Assembly: GCA_963820185.1 (NCBI GenBank)
Contig: CAWFYV010000006.1
Location: forward strand, 165,667 to 229,666
From: Aquilonibacter sp963820185
Lineage (GTDB): Bacteria; Vulcanimicrobiota; Vulcanimicrobiia; Vulcanimicrobiales; Vulcanimicrobiaceae
Length of the DNA: 64,000 bases
Direction: 5' to 3'
Part shown: positions 25,444 to 33,608 of the stretch, in pieces
Layout: each line of letters starts with the position of its first letter
Numbering within the stretch: the stretch's first letter is position 1
Notes under the pieces: model-generated
What the model was told of the DNA's origin: nothing
The model's database searches: none
What the model saw: only the letters and a program-made list of their open reading frames with translations
Made by a program: the position numbers and the translations under genes

Positions 25444-25878
25444 ATGAAAAACCCGCTTGTGCTTCTTCTGTTGCTGGTCTTCTCGACGACGCTGGCGGCC
25501 TACGCTGCGCAAGCAACGTCATCGCAGCGCCACGAGCTTGCACAAGCCGTTGCCGACGAGATCCATTCCAATCCCGCCGCGTTTCATCGCCTCAAAGCCG
25601 CGGAAGTCGGGGCGGCCGTCGTCGACGGCTACAACGCTCTCGCCGACTGGCGCTCGCCGGACCGATCCCAAAAGGGGCAGGTCTCGTTTTATCTTGCATG
25701 CGATCACTGGAACGTTGGGCATGTGAGTTTCGATCGCGCGCTTACGCCGGCGGAGATCGAGTCAGGCGATCATCCATTCGGGAAACCGCAGGGAAGCAAA
25801 CTGCTTGCCGAACTCGCCGGACTTGAGACAAGGAACATCGCGTATCTCAAGCCGGCGACCGGAACGAAGCGCTGCTAA
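25444..25878 (+). CDS. Secreted protein, unassigned
   Basis: 144 residues. Residues 1-20 are a clear signal peptide (L-V-L-L-L-L-L-V-F, then A-A-Y-A-A). The mature part is alpha/beta with F-Y-L-A-C-D-H-W-N-V-G and a terminal Cys (T-K-R-C) that may form a disulphide. No family recognised. It sits alone between the zinc-ribbon gene and a VOC gene. Confidence 0.6.
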   Translation: MKNPLVLLLLLVFSTTLAAYAAQATSSQRHELAQAVADEIHSNPAAFHRLKAAEVGAAVVDGYNALADWRSPDRSQKGQVSFYLACDHWNVGHVSFDRALTPAEIESGDHPFGKPQGSKLLAELAGLETRNIAYLKPATGTKRC

Positions 25879-25883
25879 ATTTC

Positions 25884-26219
25884 TCAGCCTTTCGGGAATT
25901 GGCGTAGTCCCACGATCGTATCGTTGGGCGCTTTGATGCTCGCGACCAGCAGCCCGTTAGCGACATCTCGCGGCTCCTGCACGACCGTGCCGCCAGCATC
26001 CACAAGCGCCTTCACGCTCGCCGCGATGTCGTCGACCGTCCAGAACGCAATCGCGCCTCCTGCCTGTTGCGGAACGAGCCCAATTTCCGTGTTGCCGCTC
26101 TTGTAGCCGACGTAGTACGGGCTATCGGCGTAAGGATCGGCGCCAATAAGCTCGCGAAAGAACTGCTTGGCTTTGGCCATATCTGCCGCCGGATAGGTGA
26201 TTAGGGTGACGTCCTTCAA
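25884..26219 (-). CDS. VOC-family protein under an ECF-type promoter
   Basis: 111 residues. Codon 1 is TTG at 26219, nine bases after GGAG. One VOC domain: T-L-I-T-Y-P-A-A-D, F-F-R-E-L-I-G-A-D-P-Y, I-A-F-W-T-V-D-D-I and P-N-D-T-I-V-G-L-R-Q-F. The usual first His ligand is replaced by Leu, so metal chemistry is doubtful. It is transcribed divergently from the SigJ-type sigma factor gene, and a matching ECF promoter lies in between, so it is probably the sigma factor's target. Confidence 0.8.
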   Translation of the reverse strand: MKDVTLITYPAADMAKAKQFFRELIGADPYADSPYYVGYKSGNTEIGLVPQQAGGAIAFWTVDDIAASVKALVDAGGTVVQEPRDVANGLLVASIKAPNDTIVGLRQFPKG

Positions 26220-26244
26220 GGTTTTGTACTCCTTCCATCTCTAT

Positions 26245-26272
26245 GACGGATCGAGCGCGATGAAACGTGACG
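26245..26272 (-). promoter_or_regulatory. Candidate ECF sigma promoter for the VOC gene
   Basis: On the minus strand CGTCACG (26272-26266) and CGTC (26248-26245) are separated by 17 bases. ECF41-type promoters have TGTCACA and CGTC with about 16 bases between. The -10 is exact and the -35 keeps GTCAC. Transcription would begin about 20 bases before the TTG start. Confidence 0.6.
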
Positions 26273-26294
26273 GGTTTTCTAGAGGAGGTGATGC

Positions 26295-27188
26295 ATGAGC
26301 GATTCGGCGTGGCTTGCGGAGCGCTTTCAAACGGCTCGACCACGTCTGCAGCGGATCGCGCAGCGAATCCTGGGATCGGCTACAGAATCCGAAGATGCAC
26401 TGCAAGAAAGCTGGCTGCGCATCAGTCGCGCGGACATCGCGGGCGTTGCCAATCTCGAAGGCTGGCTTACAACCGTTGTTGCGCGCGCGTGCCTCGATGC
26501 GTTAAAACGGCGGACGAGCCGTCGCGAAGAGTTGACGCCGGATGATCCACGCCGCGACGTTGCAGCCAGCGCTCCGGGCGAACGTCCTGAGGAAGAGGCG
26601 ATGCTCGCCGATTCGATCGGCATGGCTCTGCTGATCCTCCTCGACGCGCTACCGCCGGCAGAGCGCGTGGCCTTCGTGCTGCACGACATGTTCGACGTGC
26701 CTTTCGATGACGTAGCCACGATCGTCGGAAGGACGCCGGAGGCGGCGCGACAACTCGCAAGCCGCGCGCGCCGTCGCGTGCGCGGCGCATCTGCTCGCAC
26801 TGACGCCGTGCGGCAGCGTCACGACGAACTCGTACGCGCATTTCTGCAAGCCTCCCGGTCGGGAAATTTCTCTGCGCTACTTGCGCTGCTCGATCCGGGA
26901 GCAACGCTGCGCGCCGATGCGACCGTGGTGTCAATGGGCGGCGCAGCGTACTGGGAGACCGATCGTCTCCAAGCGGGCATCGACGGCGCGGATGCCGTTG
27001 CACAGATGTTCGTCGGGCGTGCGCGTGCGGCGCAACCGGTATTCATCGACGGCGAGCCCGGAGCGGTCTGGATGCACGAACGCGAGGTGCTCGTCGCCTT
27101 CCGCTTTAAGATCACGGACGATCGCATCACGGAGATCGACCTCGTCGCCGATCGCGCTGCGCTCGCGCAATTGGTTATCGAACAGTAG
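26295..27188 (+). CDS. SigJ-type ECF sigma factor with C-terminal SnoaL-like domain
   Basis: 297 residues. Sigma region 2 spans about residues 10-80 (A-Q-R-I-L-G-S, D-A-L-Q-E-S-W-L-R-I), region 4 about 115-170 (L-P-P-A-E-R-V-A-F-V-L-H-D-M-F, then A-A-R-Q-L-A-S-R-A-R-R-R-V), and a SnoaL/NTF2-like domain runs from 180 to the end. Such tails regulate sigma activity without an anti-sigma factor in ECF41 proteins. The D-G-G-G-K and N-P-D-K-L motifs of classical ECF41 members are not present, so it is a divergent SigJ type. A full AGGAGGTGAT ribosome site (26283-26292) predicts strong translation. Its end overlaps the convergent MFS gene by 14 bases. Confidence 0.9.
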   Translation: MSDSAWLAERFQTARPRLQRIAQRILGSATESEDALQESWLRISRADIAGVANLEGWLTTVVARACLDALKRRTSRREELTPDDPRRDVAASAPGERPEEEAMLADSIGMALLILLDALPPAERVAFVLHDMFDVPFDDVATIVGRTPEAARQLASRARRRVRGASARTDAVRQRHDELVRAFLQASRSGNFSALLALLDPGATLRADATVVSMGGAAYWETDRLQAGIDGADAVAQMFVGRARAAQPVFIDGEPGAVWMHEREVLVAFRFKITDDRITEIDLVADRAALAQLVIEQ

Positions 27189-28434
27189 CGCTGATTACGA
27201 AGCGATCGTAGATCCAGAGCAACAGCGACGTCAGCACGCCAATACCAGTGACGAAGAACCATATCGTTGCCGGTTGGTGCGCGACTTCGCCGTAGCGATG
27301 CAGCAAGCCACCGCCGATTATACCGCCCACGAGTGAACCGATGCCGATCGGCAAAAAGGCAAAGCCGAGATAGGTTCCCTGCTGCCCCGTTGGTGCGAGG
27401 CGAGAGATATACTCGTAATAACGCGGCGACTGCGTGATCTCACCAAGGGCAACTAGCGCCAAGCTCAATACCGCTGCGAGCACGCTCGCGTTCGCGGCGA
27501 TGACAAGCCAGCCAACGGACGTGAGTAAGGTGCCGAGCGTGATCGCACGAAACGCGGGAATCCGTCGCGTCAATGCGTTCACAGCGACCGTAAGGGTAAT
27601 GACGATCAGCGGATCGGTGATCAAGATCATTGCGGTGTTGGCGTTTGGATCGATGTAATCGTGAATGTAGATCGGCAAAATCAAATACTGCTGCCAAAAG
27701 ACGATCCAATACCCCGAGAAGATCAGCAAGAAAAGAAGAAAGCGGCCATTGCTGAGCACGGTTACGAGGTTGCGGAGCAGCTGCCCGAATGATGCGGCCG
27801 ATTCCGTCCCGCCCAGTCGCGGCTCCTTGAAAAACACCAGCACCACGAAGAACATCGCAAACACGCTCAATGCCGCGACCATGAAGATGCCTTCGGGGCG
27901 AAGCCGCGTGCTCAACCATCCGGCAAGGAACGGCCCGCAGAAGCTTCCGATGTTCACCATCGTGTAGTAGATCGCGTACCCGATGGAGCGAACGCCTTCT
28001 TTAGAGCCACGTGCGATCGTCCCGACGACCGACGGCTTGACCAGCGCAACGCCGAGCGCCGGCAGAAAGAGAATCACACCGGCTAAAAGGCCGAGCGGTA
28101 CAACGCTGCGCACCGGAGCCATCCACGACGCGCCGATCGAACCGACGAGAAAATAAGCAATCGTCAGGATAAGGTACGCGCTCGAGAGCGCACGTCGAAA
28201 CCCGATCCGGTCGGCGAGCGCGCCGCCGAAGATCGCCATCACCCAGACCGCACCGCCGAAGAGGCCGCTCAGGCCCGCGGCCTGTGCACTCGGGAAGGCG
28301 AGCGTCTTGTTCAGATAGAGTGCAAGGACCGCAAACACCGCATAGTACGAGAGCCGTTCGAAGATCTCGGTGAAATTCGCGATCCAAAACGGACGCTCGA
28401 AGCCCGTGCGGATCTCCTCAAAGCGTTGCTGCAT
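27175..28434 (-). CDS. MFS transporter, POT/PTR-like
   Basis: 419 residues with about twelve membrane segments. The N-terminal F-E-R-L-S-Y-Y-A-V-F is close to the E-x-x-E-R-F-x-Y-Y-G motif of proton-coupled oligopeptide transporters, and A-D-R-I-G-F-R-R is the usual loop 2-3 MFS motif. It may import small peptides, which would complement the secreted M3 peptidase, but no substrate residue settles this. It may be transcribed after the DoxX gene, six bases upstream. Confidence 0.82.
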   Translation of the reverse strand: MQQRFEEIRTGFERPFWIANFTEIFERLSYYAVFAVLALYLNKTLAFPSAQAAGLSGLFGGAVWVMAIFGGALADRIGFRRALSSAYLILTIAYFLVGSIGASWMAPVRSVVPLGLLAGVILFLPALGVALVKPSVVGTIARGSKEGVRSIGYAIYYTMVNIGSFCGPFLAGWLSTRLRPEGIFMVAALSVFAMFFVVLVFFKEPRLGGTESAASFGQLLRNLVTVLSNGRFLLFLLIFSGYWIVFWQQYLILPIYIHDYIDPNANTAMILITDPLIVITLTVAVNALTRRIPAFRAITLGTLLTSVGWLVIAANASVLAAVLSLALVALGEITQSPRYYEYISRLAPTGQQGTYLGFAFLPIGIGSLVGGIIGGGLLHRYGEVAHQPATIWFFVTGIGVLTSLLLWIYDRFVISATVR

Positions 28435-28440
28435 CGTATT

Positions 28441-28824
28441 CTAGCGGTAGATGACGAAGCGGCCGCCGTCGGTGACGAGCACCACGAACAGCATCGACAT
28501 GATCGTCAACTCGTAGTACCAGCCGGGGCTATCCTTGCCCCAAAAGCCGGTCTTCCAGACGAAGATCTTCTTCTGCACCGCGCCGAGCATGATCAGGATG
28601 CAGCCGAGCGCCGCCAGCTGCTGCAAGACTCCCAAAATGACGGCTGCACCGCCGGCGAGCTCCGCGAGAGCGAGGAACACCGTGACGCTCCTTGGCAGCC
28701 CAATGCTCTTACTTCGCGCATCGGGATCTTTGACATCGAGGTACCCGCTATCGAGGAAGATCGCGCCCACCATGATGCGCAGAAACAGCAGGCCGTAATC
28801 GGTGAGGAACTCGAGATGAAACAT
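28441..28824 (-). CDS. DoxX-family membrane protein
   Basis: 127 residues with four hydrophobic helices. R-I-M-V-G-A-I-F-L-D-S-G near residue 16 and a short cytoplasmic loop after helix 3 fit the DoxX/SURF4-like family. Functions of bacterial members range from quinone-linked oxidoreductase subunits to redox homeostasis. Its ATG is only 14 bases from the divergent GTG at 28839, so both promoters must overlap or lie within the opposite gene. Confidence 0.75.
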   Translation of the reverse strand: MFHLEFLTDYGLLFLRIMVGAIFLDSGYLDVKDPDARSKSIGLPRSVTVFLALAELAGGAAVILGVLQQLAALGCILIMLGAVQKKIFVWKTGFWGKDSPGWYYELTIMSMLFVVLVTDGGRFVIYR

Positions 28825-28838
28825 GGAAGTACCCCCAC

Positions 28839-29210
28839 GTGGCAGACGTTACAATCGAAAACGGTACCTTAAAGATCAAGCTTTCCCTGCTCGATCGGGC
28901 GCTTGCATTTCACAGTTCGTTCGAAATTCCGCTGTCGCACGTAACCAACGCGTACGTCAGCAACCTCGAAGAACTCCAGCTCCAATATGCAATCGAAGCC
29001 ACGAACTTCGGTATGCTCAAATCGGTGGGCGTCTTCGCGAATCCGCAGGGGCTGATCTTTGTCGACGTTGGGGCCGGGGATTGCCTCGTGCTCGCGACGC
29101 GCGGCGAACGTTTCCCACTGATCGCCGTGCAGTTACCCGCAGGTAAGGATCCCAATACGATGGCGCACGAGATCATGCGCCAGGTCCCCGACAGCGGGCC
29201 GGTAGACTAG
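28839..29210 (+). CDS. Hypothetical protein, possibly bacterial PH-like
   Basis: 123 residues from GTG 28839 (alternating strands: G-T-L-K-I-K-L-S, A-F-H-S-S-F-E-I-P, V-T-N-A-Y-V, L-I-F-V-D-V-G-A-G, C-L-V-L-A-T) with a final helix N-T-M-A-H-E-I-M-R-Q. The seven-strand plus C-terminal helix order fits a bacterial PH-like fold, a tentative inference. No catalytic motif and no signal peptide. Its end overlaps the convergent glcF gene by four bases. Confidence 0.55.
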   Translation: MADVTIENGTLKIKLSLLDRALAFHSSFEIPLSHVTNAYVSNLEELQLQYAIEATNFGMLKSVGVFANPQGLIFVDVGAGDCLVLATRGERFPLIAVQLPAGKDPNTMAHEIMRQVPDSGPVD

Positions 29211-30439
29211 CCGCTAATTGCCGCGTCCAGAATCTCGATCGGGTGTAAGATCGTGAGCTCGATGCCGCGCTCGCGCAGCAGCGCACCGATCTGTAACGAG
29301 CATCCCGGATTGCCGCTTGCGAGAATCGGTGCCCCGGCAGCGAGCACATTGTCAACTTTGCGCTCGCCGATCTCGCGTGCGCTCTCCGGCTCGAAGAGGT
29401 TGTAGGTCCCCGCGCTGCCACAGCATTGATCGCCGTTGGGAATCTCGACCAGCGTCAATCCCGGAATACCGCAGAGCAGATCGCGCGGTTCTTGCCGCAC
29501 GCGTTGCGCGTGCGCGAGGTGACATGCATCGTGGTACGCAACCGTCTGCTCGACGCGGCGCCGCGGTGCGCGCGGCTCAAGGTCGGCGAGAAACTCCGTG
29601 ATGTCGCGTACCTTGGCGCTGAACGCGCTCGCGCGCTCGGCCCAGTCCGGGTCGCCGGCGAAAATCTCGCCGTAGCTCTTCATCGCCGATCCGCAACCGG
29701 CCACATTGACGACGATCGCATCGAGCGGCTCGCTTTCGAAGGCGGCGATCAATGCCTGCGCGAGCGCTTTTGCCTCCGCTAACCGCCCGCTGTGCAACGA
29801 GAGTGCGCCGCAGCAGCCGGCCTTTGCGGGCGCGACGACGTCGCAGCCTTCCGCACTCAGTACGCGCACGGTCGCGGCGTTGACATTTGGAAACATCACG
29901 CGATTGACGCATCCCGCGAGCAACCCGACCCGCGCACGTCGCGCACCCTGCGCTGCAGTGCGTTCAGGCAACGGCGCCTTGGCCGCCGCGATGTCGATCG
30001 GCGGCAGCAACGCGCCGCCACGTACCAGGCGCTGAAGGCCGAGTTGGGCTGCCAGGTTCATAAGCGGCGCCAAACGTAGGAGCCGCTGCGGATAGGGAAA
30101 GATCGCAAAGATCATCGCGCGGAACACGCGCTCGAACGGCGAGCGCGTCGCCTTTTGCTCGACTTGCGCGCGCGTGGATTCGATCAGCAGATCGTAGCGC
30201 ACACCCGACGGACATGCCGTCACGCAGGCCATGCATCCCAAGCATCGATCGAAGTGCTCGACCACCGAGCCATCGAACGTCAGGGTGCCTTCGTGCAGCC
30301 CCTTCATCAAGTCGATGCGGCCACGCGGCGAATCAGCTTCGAGGCCCCACGAGCGATACGTCGGACACGCCGGCAAGCAAAAACCGCAATGTACGCAATC
30401 GGAGATAAGGTCGATGGTGCTGCGGGCGTGCGTCGTCAC
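29207..30439 (-). CDS. glcF: Glycolate oxidase, iron-sulfur subunit
   Basis: 410 residues. Two 4Fe-4S ferredoxin motifs (C-V-H-C-G-F-C-L-P-A-C-P near 15 and C-L-G-C-M-A-C-V-T-A-C-P near 65), then two C-C-G-type modules (A-G-C-C-G-A-L and Q-C-C-G-S-A-G) typical of the CCG domain. It passes electrons from GlcD/GlcE flavin to the respiratory chain during glycolate oxidation to glyoxylate. GTG at 30439 overlaps the glcE stop as GTGA, which sets the start. Last gene of the glc operon. Confidence 0.92.
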   Translation of the reverse strand: MTTHARSTIDLISDCVHCGFCLPACPTYRSWGLEADSPRGRIDLMKGLHEGTLTFDGSVVEHFDRCLGCMACVTACPSGVRYDLLIESTRAQVEQKATRSPFERVFRAMIFAIFPYPQRLLRLAPLMNLAAQLGLQRLVRGGALLPPIDIAAAKAPLPERTAAQGARRARVGLLAGCVNRVMFPNVNAATVRVLSAEGCDVVAPAKAGCCGALSLHSGRLAEAKALAQALIAAFESEPLDAIVVNVAGCGSAMKSYGEIFAGDPDWAERASAFSAKVRDITEFLADLEPRAPRRRVEQTVAYHDACHLAHAQRVRQEPRDLLCGIPGLTLVEIPNGDQCCGSAGTYNLFEPESAREIGERKVDNVLAAGAPILASGNPGCSLQIGALLRERGIELTILHPIEILDAAISG

Positions 30440-31575
30440 AATCCGCCCACGAATCCGCCGGGACTCAGCCGCCTTTGTGGATCGAACCGCTCTTTGAGCG
30501 CACGCATCAGCGCGAATGCTGGCGGCGGCGTGCCCCACGGATCGAATGCGCTGCGCACGTGCGGCGGTGCTTGCATCGTCACGAGGGTGCCGCCCACGCT
30601 CTCCGCCCATGTTCGTGCGGACTGCAAGGCGGCGAGCACCCGTGCCGGTTCAGTGACCTCGCCACTGACAAAAGCCGCCCCGACAACCGGGTATGCGAGC
30701 GCACGTGCATCGTCGAGCACGGCGTAAAGCGGGGCGACACCGTGGTCGTGGAGTTCGCCGATCAGCGATGCGGGTGCAGTCATCGCGACGCGTAAGGCTC
30801 CCCGCGTACGTGCTGCGTCGTGGCCGGCTGCGGGCGCGGTGGAAATATCGGCCTCGCGGCCGGCGAGCGCAAGCAATGCCTGACGCTGCGCTGCGACACC
30901 CGCCGGAAAGCCCTCGAAACGTACGCAGCACGCGTACGTTTGACCGTCGTACACTGCGTATACGGCGGCAGGTTCGAGTTGCGCCTGCGTCATCGCGGCG
31001 CAGAGCCCGGCTAGCGCAGGCGCACCGCAGGCGCGGAAGAGTACATCGCTGGTCGCTTGCGGCAACGGGTGCAGGCGGAACGTCACCGTGCCGATCATTG
31101 CGAGCGTACCGTACGTGCCGATCATCAACTTTGGAATGTCGAAGCCCGCAACGTTCTTGACGACTTTGCCGCCGCCGCGCGCAATCGTCCCGTCGGCACG
31201 TACGATCGTCATGCCCACGATCGTGTCCTTCGCCGTCCCATAGCGCGTGCGCAGTGGACCATAGCTCGCGCTCGCCACCGCCCCGCCAACCGTCGTGCGC
31301 GCCGGATCGGGCGGATCGAGCGCGAGGCGCTGCTGTTCTTTGCGAAGCGCTGCTTGCAATCGCTCCATCGTCATGCCCGCCTGCACGGTAACGATCTGAT
31401 CTGCCGGAACGTACTCGACGATCGCGTCGAGCGCACGTGTCGATACCGTTTCGTCCACCGTAACCGCGGCGGGACCCGATGGCGCAGCCGCGCCGGTGAT
31501 GCCGACGGTTCTTTGCGTCGCGGCGAACGTATGTAACAGCGCCGCAGCCTCATCGAGCGTTGCCGGTGCGTGCAC
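30436..31575 (-). CDS. glcE: Glycolate oxidase, FAD-binding subunit GlcE
   Basis: About 379 residues from the GTG at 31575, two bases after the glcD stop; the upstream extension would overlap glcD. FAD-binding PCMH features include V-P-A-D-Q-I-V-T-V-Q-A-G-M-T, T-V-G-G-A-V-A-S and G-G-G-K-V-V-K-N-V-A-G-F-D-I-P-K, the last being a GlcE hallmark. The C-terminal region ends F-D-P-Q-R-R-L-S-P-G. It forms the GlcDEF complex with its two neighbours. Confidence 0.92.
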   Translation of the reverse strand: MHAPATLDEAAALLHTFAATQRTVGITGAAAPSGPAAVTVDETVSTRALDAIVEYVPADQIVTVQAGMTMERLQAALRKEQQRLALDPPDPARTTVGGAVASASYGPLRTRYGTAKDTIVGMTIVRADGTIARGGGKVVKNVAGFDIPKLMIGTYGTLAMIGTVTFRLHPLPQATSDVLFRACGAPALAGLCAAMTQAQLEPAAVYAVYDGQTYACCVRFEGFPAGVAAQRQALLALAGREADISTAPAAGHDAARTRGALRVAMTAPASLIGELHDHGVAPLYAVLDDARALAYPVVGAAFVSGEVTEPARVLAALQSARTWAESVGGTLVTMQAPPHVRSAFDPWGTPPPAFALMRALKERFDPQRRLSPGGFVGGL

Positions 31576-31577
31576 GT

Positions 31578-33008
31578 TTAGCGCGCTCCCGCACGGTCGC
31601 CGCACATGCGCGGCGTTGGAAAGACCTTGGTTGGGTTGAAACTCTGCGAGCCGTCGAATGCACAACGCACGTACTGCATCGTCTCCAAATCATCGTCGCC
31701 GAACATCTCGCCCAGGTACTTGGCTTTGTCGGCGCCCACACCGTGCTCGCCGGTGATCGAGCCACCGTACTTGAGACAAATGTGCAAGATCTCCGAGGCG
31801 ACGTGCTCGGCGCGTTCGGATTCGTCGCCCGCGCGAGCATCATAAAGCACGAGTGGATGCAAGTTCCCGTCACCTGCGTGAAAGACGTTGGCAATACGAA
31901 ACCCCGAACGAGTTGAAAGATCGGCAATCTCGCGCAGCACGCGGGCAATATCGGAACGCGGGATCACCCCATCCTGCACGTAGTAATTTGGACTGATGCG
32001 GCCCATCGCCGCGAACGCGCCCTTGCGTCCCTTCCACATCAGCTGCCGCTCGTTTTCGTCGCGCGGACTACGAATCTCAACCGCGCCAGCACGCCGCAGG
32101 ATCGCGATGGCCGCTTCAGCCGTTTCATCGACCTCCGCAGTGATGCCATCGACGTCCATCAGTAACGCGGCGCCGACGTCGAGCGGCCAATCGACATGGG
32201 TGGCCGCCACGATCGCTTCGATCGCCAATGCATCCATCATCTCGATTGCTGCCGGCACAATGCCCGCGGCAATGATCTTCGAGACGGCTTCGCCGGCTTC
32301 ATCGGTCGACGGGAACGTGGCAAAGACCGTGCGCGTCGCCTGCGGTTTGCGCAAGAAGCGCACGACAACCTCGGTGACGATGCCGAGGAGTCCCTCGCTG
32401 CCGATCACGGCGCTGGTGAGATCGTAGCCGAGCGGATCGGCAACCGGGCTTCCGATCTCGACGATGTCGCCGTTTGCGAGCACGATTGTGAGCGCAACCA
32501 CGTGGTTGATCGTGAAGCCATACTTCAAGCAGTGCGCGCCGCCCGAGTTCTCGGCAACGTTTCCGCCGATAGAGCAGACGCTCTGCGAGCTTGGATCGGG
32601 TGCGTAGTAGTAGCCCAGTGGCGCGAGGTGCTTGCTGATGTCGAGGTTGATTACGCCGGGCTGCACGCGCATCCGTTGATTCGCGATATCGACACCGAGA
32701 ATCGCGCGCATGCGCGACGTCCCGATAACCACGGCGCCTTCGATGGGAAGCGCACCACCCGAGAGCCCCGTGCCCGATCCGCGCGGTACGATCGGCATGC
32801 CGAGTTCGCGTGCGCGAATAACGCACCGCGAGACCTCGCCCGTATTCGCGGGCAAGACGACCGCGGCTGGGCGTACGCGCGTGCCGGTCAGGCCGTCACA
32901 CTCGTAGACGTACAGCCCCGCGGGATCGGTAATGCAGTTCTCGGCTCCGACGATGTCCGCAAACACCTCAAAGCCCTTCGCGTCTATGCTGCGGTTGGCC
33001 CTCCGCAC
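31578..33008 (-). CDS. glcD: Glycolate oxidase, catalytic FAD subunit GlcD
   Basis: 476 residues from a GTG at 33008 that overlaps the MEDS gene by 25 bases. The FAD-binding segment P-R-G-S-G-T-G-L-S-G-G-A is near residue 75, and the conserved C-terminal H-A-G-D-G-N-L-H-P and G-E-H-G-V-G motifs of the lactate/glycolate oxidase family (His ligands and substrate site) are near 370 and 415. It oxidises glycolate to glyoxylate; D-lactate is an alternative substrate for related enzymes. Confidence 0.93.
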   Translation of the reverse strand: MRRANRSIDAKGFEVFADIVGAENCITDPAGLYVYECDGLTGTRVRPAAVVLPANTGEVSRCVIRARELGMPIVPRGSGTGLSGGALPIEGAVVIGTSRMRAILGVDIANQRMRVQPGVINLDISKHLAPLGYYYAPDPSSQSVCSIGGNVAENSGGAHCLKYGFTINHVVALTIVLANGDIVEIGSPVADPLGYDLTSAVIGSEGLLGIVTEVVVRFLRKPQATRTVFATFPSTDEAGEAVSKIIAAGIVPAAIEMMDALAIEAIVAATHVDWPLDVGAALLMDVDGITAEVDETAEAAIAILRRAGAVEIRSPRDENERQLMWKGRKGAFAAMGRISPNYYVQDGVIPRSDIARVLREIADLSTRSGFRIANVFHAGDGNLHPLVLYDARAGDESERAEHVASEILHICLKYGGSITGEHGVGADKAKYLGEMFGDDDLETMQYVRCAFDGSQSFNPTKVFPTPRMCGDRAGAR

Positions 33009-33571
33009 GGCAACACCTGGCCATGCGTCTGCACGATCCCCGCGATCTCGTCGACCAGAAATTCAGGACTGTAAATATCGATTTCGTACCCGCAGAGCAG
33101 ATCGCAATCCACGCGTTTGCGTAACCGATTCCAATGCGTCTCCAGCTCGATCGCGAGCTCGTGGCGTCCGAGCGCCCAGAGAATTCCCACCATCTCGCCG
33201 TAGACCCGGAGCGGCCCCCGCATCCGCAGGTTGCGAACGTTCTCGCCGACTTTGCGTTCGAACAGGCGCCAGTCAACGTGACCATCGGAGAGGATATCTT
33301 CCAAGGTCGATATCGCGTCAAGACAGATGAGCGCTCCGGCGGCGATCGCTTCATCGGGTTGCGCGCCGGCCTCGCGAAGTGCAGCCACGAATGCGTTGCG
33401 ATGCGCCTGCGTCGCAACGATGAGCACGGGAAGTCCGGCCGCGACATTCTCGCATACGAAAAGTACGACGTGATCCACCAGCAGTGACTCGTCGCCTCCG
33501 TAGAGGACCGCCGCATGACCGTCGAGCGTGCGGTATGGGTCGCGCATCGCGGTGCCGTCCTGTCTATCCAT
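32984..33571 (-). CDS. MEDS-domain sensory protein
   Basis: 195 residues from the ATG at 33571; the first 100 residues of the longer frame are not coding. It matches the MEDS (methanogen/methylotroph DcmR sensory) domain: H-A-A-V-L-Y-G-G-D near 20, L-F-V-C-E-N-V-A-A-G-L-P, I-C-L-D-A near 85, R-V-Y-G-E-M-V and L-L-C-G-Y near 165. MEDS domains bind unknown ligands and act in signal transduction of dichloromethane and C1 metabolism. Here it precedes and overlaps glcD, so it may sense a C1/C2 compound or report on glycolate use. Confidence 0.82.
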   Translation of the reverse strand: MDRQDGTAMRDPYRTLDGHAAVLYGGDESLLVDHVVLFVCENVAAGLPVLIVATQAHRNAFVAALREAGAQPDEAIAAGALICLDAISTLEDILSDGHVDWRLFERKVGENVRNLRMRGPLRVYGEMVGILWALGRHELAIELETHWNRLRKRVDCDLLCGYEIDIYSPEFLVDEIAGIVQTHGQVLPCGGPTAA

Positions 33572-33608
33572 GGCTCTTTGAGGTGGGTTCTTCCCTGTAA
33601 TGCACGAC

